Assembly: GCF_000411135.1 (NCBI RefSeq)
Contig: NZ_KE150262.1
Location: 1,028,824 to 1,092,823 of the forward strand
Source of the DNA: Actinotignum schaalii FB123-CNA-2
GTDB taxonomy: Bacteria > Actinomycetota > Actinomycetes > Actinomycetales > Actinomycetaceae
DNA length: 64,000 bases
Reading direction: 5' to 3'
Part shown: positions 8,732 to 16,707 of the stretch, one piece after another
How positions within the stretch are numbered: the first letter of the stretch is position 1
Layout: every line of letters starts with the position of its first letter
Translations under genes and position numbers: made by a program
Notes under the pieces: generated by a model
Database searches by the model: none
What the model saw: only the letters and a program-made list of their open reading frames with translations
What the model was told of the DNA's origin: nothing

Positions 8732-9477
8732 CACATCACCTCCAAGGTCCCGGAGCGGGTAGCACGGCGCAGCGCCGCGCGCCCCGCCACACCCGCCACC
8801 GCGAGCCACGTACCCAGCACGACCGCCCAGATCACCACGTCACTCCAGGTAATTACCTCCCCGAAGAGCAGGGAAGTGGGCATCGAGAGGGGTACGAAAA
8901 GGGAGAGATAAGCCAACCACGCAGGTGGCGCCGTCGTCGTAAAAAGAATCCCGGAAGCTAAAAACATCGGAACTAGAAGCAGACCTTCGTAACTAATCGC
9001 GTTCGGGGTGAGCACGAAAAGCGCGGCGATGACGAAGGAAACGCTCAGGCAACCCAGCCACAACAGAAGAACGCCGCACGCAAATCCCCAGGACGGTGCG
9101 GTGAAGGTGACCGAAGCGGAGCACAGAGCCCACGTCACCCAGGCCACCGGGAATGCCGCCAGCCCGAAGGAACCGGCCGAAGCAACGACTGCCGCCACGC
9201 TCCGTAGCGCTCCGATCGGAGCACTCACCAGGTAGACGAGGGTGCCTTTGTAACGCTCGAAACCAATAATTCCGGCCGCGCAGGTGGCCGTGGTCCACAT
9301 GCCGATAATCCCGGCACGCACCCACCCCTGCGTCGCGCTCATAGCACCGAAAGCTCGGAAACTCAGGAATTGCACCAGCGCGGTGGCGAGCGTCGTCGTC
9401 ACCATGAGCTGGATGAAATAGGGGACAGACACAAATTGGCGCACGTGAAAAGCGCTCATACGTAACTGCCGGATCAC
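8731..9477 (-). CDS. ABC-2 type transporter permease (first subunit)
   Basis: Polytopic membrane protein of 248 residues with about six hydrophobic segments (AGIIGMWTTATCAAGIIGF, SVSFVIAALFVL, LLLVPMFLASGILF). Together with the next gene it would form a heterodimeric ABC-2 channel driven by the ATPase encoded just upstream, whose stop it overlaps by four bases. The two permeases are of similar size but not obviously the same sequence, so they are not a recent duplication. Family and pairing are well supported by topology and operon structure; direction (export) is inferred from the family, and the substrate is unknown. Confidence 0.82.
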   Translation of the reverse strand: MIRQLRMSAFHVRQFVSVPYFIQLMVTTTLATALVQFLSFRAFGAMSATQGWVRAGIIGMWTTATCAAGIIGFERYKGTLVYLVSAPIGALRSVAAVVASAGSFGLAAFPVAWVTWALCSASVTFTAPSWGFACGVLLLWLGCLSVSFVIAALFVLTPNAISYEGLLLVPMFLASGILFTTTAPPAWLAYLSLFVPLSMPTSLLFGEVITWSDVVIWAVVLGTWLAVAGVAGRAALRRATRSGTLEVM

Positions 9478-10436
9478 CGCGCCAACCCATCTGCCAGCGC
9501 CAGATACGTTTCCTCCAGCGATGCCGGGCGGGTAACCAGGTCCTCCGGCTCGTGCCCGAGAAGTGCCACCAGGCGTTCGGCTTGCGCACCGGAGCGCGCA
9601 TCCCAGTAGATCGTGACCGCCCAGTTTCCCGCGCGCGGACGGCGAATAATCACTGCTTCGGGGAATTCGGCTTCGAGGCTCGCGAAAATATCTGCCTTGC
9701 GCGCCCCCAGCGTGAAGGTTGTGGTTGCACCCACCCCGGCATAGTCCGCAATATCGCGCACACTGCCGCGAACCGCGATTTTTCCTGCGCCGATGACGGT
9801 GATGATATCCGCCAGTTCTTCCACCTCCGGCATGGAATGCGAGGTGAGGAGCACGGCGGTGCCGCCGGCGGCAACGTCGCGGATAATATCGCGCACCGTT
9901 AGCGCGACGTCAGGGTCCAGCCCCGTGGTCGGTTCGTCAAGAAGGAGGAGTGGCGGGGCACCCAATAAGGCGCGCGCCAGGTGGAGACGCTGGCGCATAC
10001 CGCGCGAAAACTGCCCCACCTTGGCCCCGGCAGAATCGGTGAGCTTGACACGCTCAAGAACATCATTGACGGCGCCGCGCCGCTGCCCGTTCGCCACCCC
10101 TTGCAAGTCGGCGAAATAAAGGAGATTATCGCGCGCCGTAGCCCGGGGATAAAACCCAAGGTCGCCGCCTAGCACCAGACCCAGGCGCGAGCGCGCCTTC
10201 TCCGGATGGCGCACCGCGTCAATCCCCGCGATCCGGACCTGCCCCGACGTGGGAGCCAGCAAGGTGGCGCACATCCGCACCGTTGTGGTTTTCCCGGCCC
10301 CGTTCGGACCGAGCAAGGCATGCACCTGGCCTGCCTGCACCTGGAGAGACACATCTTCAACTGCAACAAATTTTTCTTTCCCGAAAACGCGCCGCACATG
10401 GGCAACGTCGAGGACGGGAATATGAGGATCTATCAA
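9474..10436 (-). CDS. ABC transporter ATP-binding protein (DrrA/NatA-like)
   Basis: Nucleotide-binding subunit of the exporter formed with the two permeases downstream. Walker A is LLGPNGAGKTTT, the signature is GQFSRGMRQRLHLARAL (SRGMRQ in place of LSGGQ), Walker B LLLLDEPTTGLDP, and the switch His is in LLTSHSMPEVEELAD. A C-terminal extension of about 100 residues is usual in DrrA/NatA relatives. I place the start at a TTG (10436) rather than an ATG at 10484: the TTG overlaps the upstream TGA stop (TTGA) and has AAAGGG at a good distance, whereas the ATG would force a 52 bp overlap and add non-conserved residues. Confidence 0.9.
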   Translation of the reverse strand: MIDPHIPVLDVAHVRRVFGKEKFVAVEDVSLQVQAGQVHALLGPNGAGKTTTVRMCATLLAPTSGQVRIAGIDAVRHPEKARSRLGLVLGGDLGFYPRATARDNLLYFADLQGVANGQRRGAVNDVLERVKLTDSAGAKVGQFSRGMRQRLHLARALLGAPPLLLLDEPTTGLDPDVALTVRDIIRDVAAGGTAVLLTSHSMPEVEELADIITVIGAGKIAVRGSVRDIADYAGVGATTTFTLGARKADIFASLEAEFPEAVIIRRPRAGNWAVTIYWDARSGAQAERLVALLGHEPEDLVTRPASLEETYLALADGLAR

Positions 10437-11584
10437 AATCCGTACCCTTTCGAGCCAATTAAATCGGTCTCTGAAACTGAACATAATTCTTCAGCTTTTT
10501 CTGCGCTACCCATTTTGACTAGGGAAGCAATTCCTATTTCGCGAACCATTCGTATGCCCGAAACTCCACCAATGCAATAGTTGTGCCAGAACGCTTCACG
10601 TGCTGTCTCCAGAGCTTTTTCGTACTCACCGTTAAGGAACAGCGAGTAGGCATATTCACCCAAAGCCTCGGAAAGATAGTCATAAGCTCCGTTACGTGCA
10701 TCGTCGACGTTGCGAGAGAGAATTTGGCACGCTCCCGCATAGTTTCCAGAGGAAACTTCAATCTGTGCTCGATTAATTGCAATTTGACTGCGGTAACGAA
10801 CACCTCTCGAGTACGTGTCCGTGTCGCTTATCCGGAATTCATTATTGAGGAGTGTTAGCTTTTCTTCGGCTTGGGATAAGGAAACGCTTTCGTTCCCTGT
10901 ATCCAAATCGATATCAGCCAGAGCCTTAAGGTTGGCGAGCAGCGCAAGGTCAAGCTGTGTTTTCGCGCTGGGTTCAGCTTCATTTAGTTTATTGGCACAT
11001 GCGTTAAGCCGCTGCATTGCTTTTTCAGGCGAGTGCATCCGCTTGATTTCGAAAGCTGCGGCACGGTGTTCAGCTCCGTATTTGTCGTTAATGTTGGTGG
11101 ATAGTTCACTCGCCCGCTCGAAAAGTTGGAGAGAGATCGGATTTTCCATTGCCGCAGCAACTGTTCCCGCATTAATAAGGCACGGGTAGGGTGCATTAGA
11201 TATCAGTTTTTCTATGTTTACGTCTACCCATTGGGCAACTGCTGAGTAGCTCCCCGTGAAGAGGATCAGTACATCAATGAAATCAGCGAGAAGCTCTATG
11301 GTTGTATTAGTAAGTATCTGACTGATGGCTTCATCGGTGAAGGGATCTTCAAACGCGGCCTCTTTTAGATGCTCCCGATAGAAAATCGCCGGGTCAGCAA
11401 ATTTCCGCACACCCAGATCTGTAACGAAATATGGCGCAGCAACGGATCGACTAGCAGGTTTAGGATGCCCGAGTAAAACCGCTTGTGTAAGGTTTACTCG
11501 CTCCCAAAAAGCGGGTGAAACCGGAGCTCCCTCCAGTGCACTGATTAGCTTCGACAAAAACGAAGCGTAATATTTATTACTCAT
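10433..11584 (-). CDS. TPR-like helical repeat protein, unknown function, in ABC operon
   Basis: Not assigned to a named family. The 383-residue protein is predicted mostly helical, with TPR-like helix pairs in the C-terminal two thirds (INRAQIEVSSGNYAGACQILSRN, GEYAYSLFLNGEYEKALETAREAF, GSAEKAEEL). The N-terminal 120 residues have no recognisable helix-turn-helix, signal peptide or membrane span. The ATG at 11584 has AGGAG five bases upstream; an in-frame ATG at 11602 lacks a site. The stop overlaps the ABC ATPase start. The gene is visibly AT-richer than its neighbours, suggesting separate origin. The size and all-TPR layout recall peptide-binding RRNPP/Rap-type proteins, but that is inference only; a scaffold or immunity role is equally possible. 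Confidence 0.75.
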   Translation of the reverse strand: MSNKYYASFLSKLISALEGAPVSPAFWERVNLTQAVLLGHPKPASRSVAAPYFVTDLGVRKFADPAIFYREHLKEAAFEDPFTDEAISQILTNTTIELLADFIDVLILFTGSYSAVAQWVDVNIEKLISNAPYPCLINAGTVAAAMENPISLQLFERASELSTNINDKYGAEHRAAAFEIKRMHSPEKAMQRLNACANKLNEAEPSAKTQLDLALLANLKALADIDLDTGNESVSLSQAEEKLTLLNNEFRISDTDTYSRGVRYRSQIAINRAQIEVSSGNYAGACQILSRNVDDARNGAYDYLSEALGEYAYSLFLNGEYEKALETAREAFWHNYCIGGVSGIRMVREIGIASLVKMGSAEKAEELCSVSETDLIGSKGYGF

Positions 11585-11631
11585 GGGTACTCCTAGTTTC
11601 ACCCGCCAATTGTTGTGTTACAGATGCAGCT

Positions 11632-11742
11632 TTAGAGTGGCTGTGGACCGTGCCGCCAACTCATCATCAGGTCTGCAAAAACGCGCCCTTGTGACTTCTC
11701 CAAGCGAGTTGTGATTTCAAGTGCTTTATCCAATGTGCTCAC
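11632..11742 (-). CDS. Putative 36-residue microprotein heading the TPR/ABC operon
   Basis: Short open frame 47 bp upstream of the TPR gene, same strand. AAGGTGGTGA, nearly the full anti-Shine-Dalgarno complement, lies just before it. GTG at 11742 (36 residues) or TTG at 11733 (33 residues, better spacing) could start it. The product is a charged amphipathic helix (LDKALEITTRLEKSQGR) followed by VFADLMMSWRHGPQPL. It has no Cys, no secretion signal and no double-Gly leader. A promoter-like sequence lies just upstream. It could be a peptide signal, bacteriocin-type precursor, small regulator or leader peptide; nothing in the sequence decides. Existence is supported by the ribosome site and context only. 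Confidence 0.4.
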   Translation of the reverse strand: MSTLDKALEITTRLEKSQGRVFADLMMSWRHGPQPL

Positions 11743-11795
11743 CACCTTCCTTTGTGTCTGGAACAACGTCGTCAGTATCGCTTTGCGATTTCTTT

Positions 11796-11824
11796 ACTGT
11801 ATTGATTGAAAGTCGGTGACGCAA
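11796..11824 (-). promoter_or_regulatory. Predicted promoter of the microprotein/TPR/ABC operon
   Basis: On the minus strand TTGCGT (11824-11819) and TACAGT (11801-11796) are separated by exactly 17 bases. Transcription would begin near 11789, leaving a leader of about 45 bases to the microprotein. An imperfect inverted repeat, TGTGGTG-N5-CATCACA, occupies 11846-11864 just upstream of the -35, a place suited to an activator. The surroundings are AT-rich relative to the chromosome. Confidence 0.4.
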
Positions 11825-12511
11825 GATGAATTTAAATCGAATTTGTGTGATGTGATCCACCACAGATTGTCATTAGTGTGTATAGAGGTTGATACTTGCA
11901 TCAAAAGTCTTTACGGACCGCTGCGGCTTTCATTCTTGGCAGCATTTGTGTAAATTATCTTCGCTTGATCCGGTAAGAGAACCAATGCGCTTCCCTGACC
12001 TTCCCCGGTGTGTAAGAGTTCGGATTCTCGTGAGGTAACCAGTTCTTCTACGGGCCATTCACATTCTTTATCGGTGTACTATCGTAAAGTCCTCATGCCC
12101 GCTGTGGGCATCAACGATGTCAGCCTTATATTCGGTACTTATCGTGAGCCGGGGAAATATCGTGGGTGTCATGATCGCTATGAAGAACCGGCTTGCGTGT
12201 CGAGCGGGTATTGTGAATTGCCCGGTTGAGGACCTGTAATGGCCGTGTGTGGGTGATCGTCGAATCCGAGAGTGTCTACTCGGTAAAGTTGCGGGAGAAC
12301 ACGTCCGTTAAGGGTGCCGTCTACGCGAAACCGGGGCGTTTTCGCGTGCAAGGTTACTAACCTACAACCGGTCGAGTTTTGGATTGGTCGATGTTAAATA
12401 ATCGTAGAGATGTGTAGCTATTCGCGGAGTTGTTCGTGACTAACGCTGTGTACTTTGACTCAAGGTAAGGGCACCTGCGCAGTACTCCCGCGAAAATCAC
12501 ATCCGCGCGCC

Positions 12512-12540
12512 GTTCCCCGTTTTTCCGGGTGGGGTAATAT
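12512..12540 (+). promoter_or_regulatory. Possible rpsB promoter
   Basis: TAATAT at 12535-12540 is a good -10 element. The matching -35 position, 17 bases upstream, reads GTTCCC, a poor match, so the promoter is supported mainly by its -10 and its place about 200 bases before rpsB. It would give a long leader that contains the hairpins described separately. Confidence 0.3.
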
Positions 12541-12702
12541 GTACAGGCGGCCGGTTATCTCCGGTCGTAATACGCGTGCCCGCATAAGAGGGTCGCGGAT
12601 CGGTCCCGGCACGGGCTACCCAGTGGGTGGCGCATATGGGAACCGCGGTTCGTGGGCACCAGGGCGCGGCGGCAATTCCGCCGTCGTGCAAGAACCGATA
12701 CC

Positions 12703-12723
12703 GCGCCATCGTAATGATGGCGC
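12703..12723 (+). promoter_or_regulatory. Hairpin in the rpsB leader, next to the ribosome site
   Basis: A perfect 8-bp stem, GCGCCATC and GATGGCGC, with loop GTAAT, ends 7 bases before the AAAGGA ribosome site of rpsB. A second stem (GGCGGCAATTCCGCC) lies at about 12668-12682. There is no T-tract, so it is not a terminator. Ribosomal protein leaders often carry autoregulatory binding structures; that this binds S2 is inference. Confidence 0.45.
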
Positions 12724-12740
12724 CTGAGAAAGGACGCCGC

Positions 12741-13598
12741 ATGGCTGTCGTCACCATGAGCCAGCTGCTGGAAGCTGGTGTGCACTTCGGGCATCAGACC
12801 CGCCGTTGGAACCCGAAGATGAAGCGTTACATCCTCACGGATCGTAACTCGATTTACATTATTGACCTGCGCAAGACGGTCGCCGATATCGACCGCACCT
12901 ACGATTTCGTTAAGGAAACCGTGGCGCACGGCGGAAATATCCTCTTTGTGGGCACCAAGAAGCAGGCGCAGGAAGCTGTGAAGGAACAGGCCGAACGCAC
13001 CGGGATGCCCTACGTGAACGAGCGTTGGCTGGGCGGCATGCTCACCAACTTCCAGACCGTTGCCAAGCGCATTGAGCGCCTCAAGGAACTCGAGCAGATG
13101 GACTTCGAAGACGTCGCCGGCTCGGGCCTGACCAAGAAGGAACTCCTCATGCTGTCCCGTGAAAAGGACAAGCTGGAGAAGACCCTCGGCGGTCTGCGTG
13201 ATATGCACCGTCTTCCCTCTGCCGTGTGGGTTGTGGACACCAACAAGGAACACCTCGCGGTCTCCGAAGCTAATAAGCTCAACATTCCGGTGGTTGCCAT
13301 CCTGGACACCAACTGCGATCCGGATGAAGTTGCCTACCCGATTCCGGGTAACGACGACGCCATCGGCGCCGTTGGGCTGCTCACCCGCGTCATCGGTGAT
13401 GCGGTAGCCGAAGGCCTCCTGGCTCGCGGCGCCGGCAAGAACGCCACCGAAGATGCGATGCCCGAGTGGGAACGTGAAGTTCTCGCAGCCGGGGAAGCTA
13501 CTGAAGAAGCCACTCCCGCCGCGGAAGCTGAAGCTGCTCCGGCCGAAGTGACCGAATCTGAAGAAAACAAGTCCGAAGAAGCTGACGCCCAGGCCTAA
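12741..13598 (+). CDS. rpsB: 30S ribosomal protein S2
   Basis: Structural protein of the small ribosomal subunit. The N-terminus [26 protein letters not shown] and the downstream [23 protein letters not shown] and [10 protein letters not shown] segments are diagnostic. The ATG at 12741 follows GAGAAAGGACG; an in-frame upstream ATG at 12627 lies in the leader and adds a non-conserved stretch. After the core, 40 residues of Glu/Ala-rich tail ([18 protein letters not shown]) extend the C-terminus, common in actinobacterial S2. tsf follows after 29 bp and is surely cotranscribed. Confidence 0.97.
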   Translation: MAVVTMSQLLEAGVHFGHQTRRWNPKMKRYILTDRNSIYIIDLRKTVADIDRTYDFVKETVAHGGNILFVGTKKQAQEAVKEQAERTGMPYVNERWLGGMLTNFQTVAKRIERLKELEQMDFEDVAGSGLTKKELLMLSREKDKLEKTLGGLRDMHRLPSAVWVVDTNKEHLAVSEANKLNIPVVAILDTNCDPDEVAYPIPGNDDAIGAVGLLTRVIGDAVAEGLLARGAGKNATEDAMPEWEREVLAAGEATEEATPAAEAEAAPAEVTESEENKSEEADAQA

Positions 13599-13627
13599 GC
13601 CTGAGCGCTACAAGTGAGGAGTGAAGC

Positions 13628-14476
13628 ATGGCTAATTACACAGCCGCCGATGTGAAGGCGCTGCGTGACAAGACCGGCGCCGGCATGATGGACGCCAAGA
13701 AGGCTCTCGACGAAGCCCAGGGGGATTCCGCCAAGGCCGAAGAGATCCTGCGCGTCAAGGGCATGAAGTCCGCCGCCAAGCGTTCGGACCGCACCGCTGC
13801 GAACGGCCTGGTGGCCTCGCATGTATCCGATACTGCTGCCGGCCAGCGTGGCATTCTCGTGGAGATCAACGCCGAAACCGATTTCGTGGCCAAGAATGAG
13901 AAGTTCATCGGTATGGCCGATGAGATTCTCACCGCCGCTGTGGATTCCGGTGCCGATAGCGTGGAAGCGCTGCTCGCCGCCAAGCTGGGCGATGGCACCG
14001 TTGCGGATCGCATCACCGCCATGACCGCGGTTATCGGCGAAAAGATGGAAGTCTCCCACGTTGAGGTCCTCGAGGGCGAGCACGTGGAAGCTTATATGCA
14101 CCGCACCAACCCCGACCTGCCCCCGCAGGTGGGCGTGCTGGTGGCCACCGATGCCAAGGCTGCCGAAGTTGCGCATGACATCGCCGTGCACATCGCCGCG
14201 CTCGATCCGAAGTACCTCTCCATTGAGGATGTTCCGGCCGACGTGGTGGAAACTGAGAAGCGCATCGCCACCGAGACGACCATCGCTGAAGGCAAGCCGG
14301 AAAAGGCCGTGCCGAAGATCGTGGAAGGCCGCATGCACGGCTTCTACAAGCAGGTCGTTCTCGAGGAGCAGGGCTACGCCCGCGAGCCGAAGACCCCGGT
14401 CAAGACCATCGTGTCCCAGACCGGTGGCAAGGTGACCGGTTTCAAGCGCCTGCGCGTCGGTTCGCACGCTGAGTAA
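13628..14476 (+). CDS. tsf: Elongation factor Ts
   Basis: Guanine-nucleotide exchange factor for EF-Tu. The N-terminal UBA-like domain shows VKALRDKTGAGMMDAKKAL, the signature of the family, followed by RGILVEINAETDFVAKNEKF and the dimerisation core with HIAALDPKYLS. The 282-residue length is that of a full-size EF-Ts. GTGAGGAGTGAAGC before the ATG serves as ribosome site. A strong hairpin follows, ending the rpsB-tsf operon; in many Actinobacteria pyrH and frr follow directly, but here 8.4 kb of accessory DNA intervenes. Confidence 0.97.
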   Translation: MANYTAADVKALRDKTGAGMMDAKKALDEAQGDSAKAEEILRVKGMKSAAKRSDRTAANGLVASHVSDTAAGQRGILVEINAETDFVAKNEKFIGMADEILTAAVDSGADSVEALLAAKLGDGTVADRITAMTAVIGEKMEVSHVEVLEGEHVEAYMHRTNPDLPPQVGVLVATDAKAAEVAHDIAVHIAALDPKYLSIEDVPADVVETEKRIATETTIAEGKPEKAVPKIVEGRMHGFYKQVVLEEQGYAREPKTPVKTIVSQTGGKVTGFKRLRVGSHAE

Positions 14477-14547
14477 GTTCATGCGCGTGCCGGGACGTAG
14501 TTTCCGGTTGCCGGGAGCTTAGCTTTCGGTTGCGAGAACACTAAACG

Positions 14548-14586
14548 CCGGAGGGCGGGATGTACGAGAGTACGTCCCGCCCTCCG
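14548..14586 (+). terminator. Terminator hairpin after tsf
   Basis: CGGAGGGCGGGA pairs with TCCCGCCCTCCG (12 bp) around a short spacer that adds TGTA/TACG pairing. The following TTGT is only weakly T-rich. Its place, 70 bases after the tsf stop, suits the end of the rpsB-tsf operon. Confidence 0.75.
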
Positions 14587-14960
14587 TTGTATGTAGCGCC
14601 GGCGCTTTGAGTGCAGGTGCGGCGCGATTGATGGGCGCCGGTGCGGGGCGATGTGTGCGCAGTGATGCGCGCCGTTAGTACGACGACGGAGCCCCGCGTG
14701 CCGCGGGGCGGGGCTACCCGACGTACGCTCCGTACCGAACTTTAGGATACGAGGACTTCAGTGGGTTCCGAATCCAAATAATCTTGCGATATGGTTGAAA
14801 TGTATACTGTACCAGTCCAGAGCCGGGGTGCTTAATATTTGGAATATAAGGTGTAGACATGAATATTCTTTGAGAATAATATGCAATCGGAATGTATTTC
14901 AGCAGTTGTAAACTGAAGGAAATATTCGTCATGGTTGCACGCGTCTCGGGGGAGCTCATT
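14587..14960. other. Intergenic region before the adhesin genes
   Basis: Two parts are visible. Bases 14590-14720 are very GC-rich and end in a perfect hairpin at 14691-14709 (GCCCCGCG/CGCGGGGC). Bases 14740-14930 change abruptly to AT-rich sequence with a small inverted repeat (ATTCTTTGAGAAT, about 14865-14877) and several promoter-like AT hexamers (for example TTGAGA 17 bases before TGTATT), probably the promoter of the first adhesin gene. No gene was found. Confidence 0.5.
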
Positions 14961-16658
14961 TTGTCCAAGCATATCCGTGTTGTTCTAACTATTCTCCTTG
15001 CTGTGGGGTTCATCGGATTTAGCGCCGCTCCTGCCTCCGCAGATCCGACCGATGTTCCGATTAACGTGGGCAGTGACGCCTACGCAATTGATAATGCGGG
15101 GCAGATTACCAGCGAGAGCGAGTTTCTTTACGACTCCTCCAAGGGCGATACCGCCGCCGATGCCTATCAAATCGCCTACCGCGGCACCCTCGATATGACG
15201 AAGGTTTGGCAACTCTATAGTTTCTTCAAGAAGATGTGGCTGTGGAGAAACGACGATGACCAGGCACGCTACGCCGCCAAAACCTTCAGCGGGGAGTGGG
15301 ATATTTCCTTCACCGTTGATCCCACGGTGGTCTCCTCAAATCCGGACTTCGTGAGCTGCGAGGCTGTGCAGTCCGAAATGGATAGGCAGAATGCTCCCTC
15401 CAAGTTTGGCGAGATCATGCGCTGCGAAACTGCGGCATACGATGCCACCACCGGCAAGTTCACCGCTCACTTTGGACTGCATCACGCGGATGGCAACAAG
15501 GTGACGGGCGCAGATCTCGATAAGCCGGAATACCAGCCCGCTAAACTTGTTCTCACCACCCCGGCGCACGCCTTCTACGTTCCACAGTCCAAGTTTGAGG
15601 CCGGCAAGACCTTCAAGATGGTGGAGCCCACCGTCCGTGGCAACATGACGATGGACTACTTCTACTTTGGCATGCCACTGCGTTTCAACGACACTTCGGA
15701 TCCGGTGACCTTGACGATGGTTGCTACCAACGATGCCACCTTCACTTTCGCCAGTCGGGATCCTGAACGTCAGCTCCCTGAGAGCGTCACCAAACTTGTG
15801 CCGGAGCGTGTGACTAAGTTGCGTGACGGTGCACAGGTGACCCCGCCCGCCCTCGCGCAGACAAGCGTTATCGATGGCCAAGGTACCTGGACCTTTGACG
15901 CATGGGAACCCGCTGAGGCAACTGTGGCCGGAAGTGACCTCAACTTCGTTGGTTACTGGAAGTACGCGGTGAACCCCGACGCGGTCTTCACCGCAACGTA
16001 CAAATATGTGGCGGTTGATGGCTCTGCGCTCCCCGACGAAGTGATGGCCACCTTGCCGAATTCGGAGCAGGTTACTCAGGGCTCGACAGTCACACCGCCA
16101 ACTCCGGCGCAAACAGAGTTCACAAGTGCCACTCGTACTGAGAGTGCGGATGTGGCCACAACGTGGAAGTTTGATGGGTGGGAACCCACGAGCGCGGTTG
16201 TTGATGGCGCGGACCTGAGCTTCACGGGCACCTGGACGAAGACGGTTGTGGAAACACCGCTACCGCCCAATCCGGAGCCCGAACCGGAACCGGAGCCCAC
16301 AACGGAGCCGGAACCCGATCCGACGTGTGATCCAACAGTTGAGCCAACGGTTGATCCGACGGATACTCCCAGCACGGATCCCTCGCCCCGTCCATCGACG
16401 GAGCCCTCACACACGCCGACGGTCGCTCCAACACCGGAGCCGGCACCCACCTCCGCGCCGCAGCCCACGGTGCCAGCGCCCGTGGCGCCCACGGCTGCTC
16501 CCACGATCTCCCCAACGGTCGCACCAACGGCTAAGCCCGCGCCAGTAGCACAAGAACTGTCAAAGACCGGGCAGTCCGCGACCCCGTTTGCGCTCGCTGC
16601 CGGAGTTCTTATGCTTGCCGGAGTCGTGATTCTCGGCTTGCGCCGTCGCTCTCACTAA
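14961..16658 (+). CDS. Cell-wall-anchored surface protein with SHIRT-like repeats
   Basis: Predicted sortase substrate of 565 residues. A signal peptide (hydrophobic VVLTILLAVGFIGF, cleavage after APASA) leads an unassigned region of about 230 residues. Two SHIRT-like repeats follow at roughly 260-333 and 341-427, each ending in W-x-F-x-x-W and G-x-DL-x-F-x-G-x-W. Next comes a Pro/Glu/Thr-rich stalk of about 100 residues, then LSKTG near residue 531, a hydrophobic helix and RRRSH. The sorting motif has Ser where LPXTG has Pro. The TTG start at 14961 has GGGGGAG at good distance; longer in-frame ATG starts at 14892 and 14931 would put extra residues before the signal peptide. Likely an adhesin; no ligand is known. 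Confidence 0.8.
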   Translation: MSKHIRVVLTILLAVGFIGFSAAPASADPTDVPINVGSDAYAIDNAGQITSESEFLYDSSKGDTAADAYQIAYRGTLDMTKVWQLYSFFKKMWLWRNDDDQARYAAKTFSGEWDISFTVDPTVVSSNPDFVSCEAVQSEMDRQNAPSKFGEIMRCETAAYDATTGKFTAHFGLHHADGNKVTGADLDKPEYQPAKLVLTTPAHAFYVPQSKFEAGKTFKMVEPTVRGNMTMDYFYFGMPLRFNDTSDPVTLTMVATNDATFTFASRDPERQLPESVTKLVPERVTKLRDGAQVTPPALAQTSVIDGQGTWTFDAWEPAEATVAGSDLNFVGYWKYAVNPDAVFTATYKYVAVDGSALPDEVMATLPNSEQVTQGSTVTPPTPAQTEFTSATRTESADVATTWKFDGWEPTSAVVDGADLSFTGTWTKTVVETPLPPNPEPEPEPEPTTEPEPDPTCDPTVEPTVDPTDTPSTDPSPRPSTEPSHTPTVAPTPEPAPTSAPQPTVPAPVAPTAAPTISPTVAPTAKPAPVAQELSKTGQSATPFALAAGVLMLAGVVILGLRRRSH

Positions 16659-16707
16659 AACACCCGAACGACGCAAGAAACGCAAGCTTAAAGATAGGAA
16701 TAACAAC

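Larger units (their letters stand above)
11825..12740. other. Long intergenic region between the ABC operon and rpsB
   Basis: About 0.9 kb without a convincing gene. A + strand frame of 73 codons (12008-12229) and a further open stretch of about 46 codons ending near 12361 (containing YSVKLRENTSVKGAVYAKPG) have no ribosome site and match nothing I recognise; they may be remnants of a decayed gene. The part nearest the ABC operon is AT-rich; the last 250 bases are GC-rich and hold the rpsB promoter and leader. No transposase, terminal repeat or tRNA was seen. Confidence 0.5.

Noticed and set aside
12008-12229. 73-codon + strand frame in the gap before rpsB
   Set aside because: GTG start without ribosome site, no recognisable family and no conserved motif; kept only as a possible remnant in the region entry.
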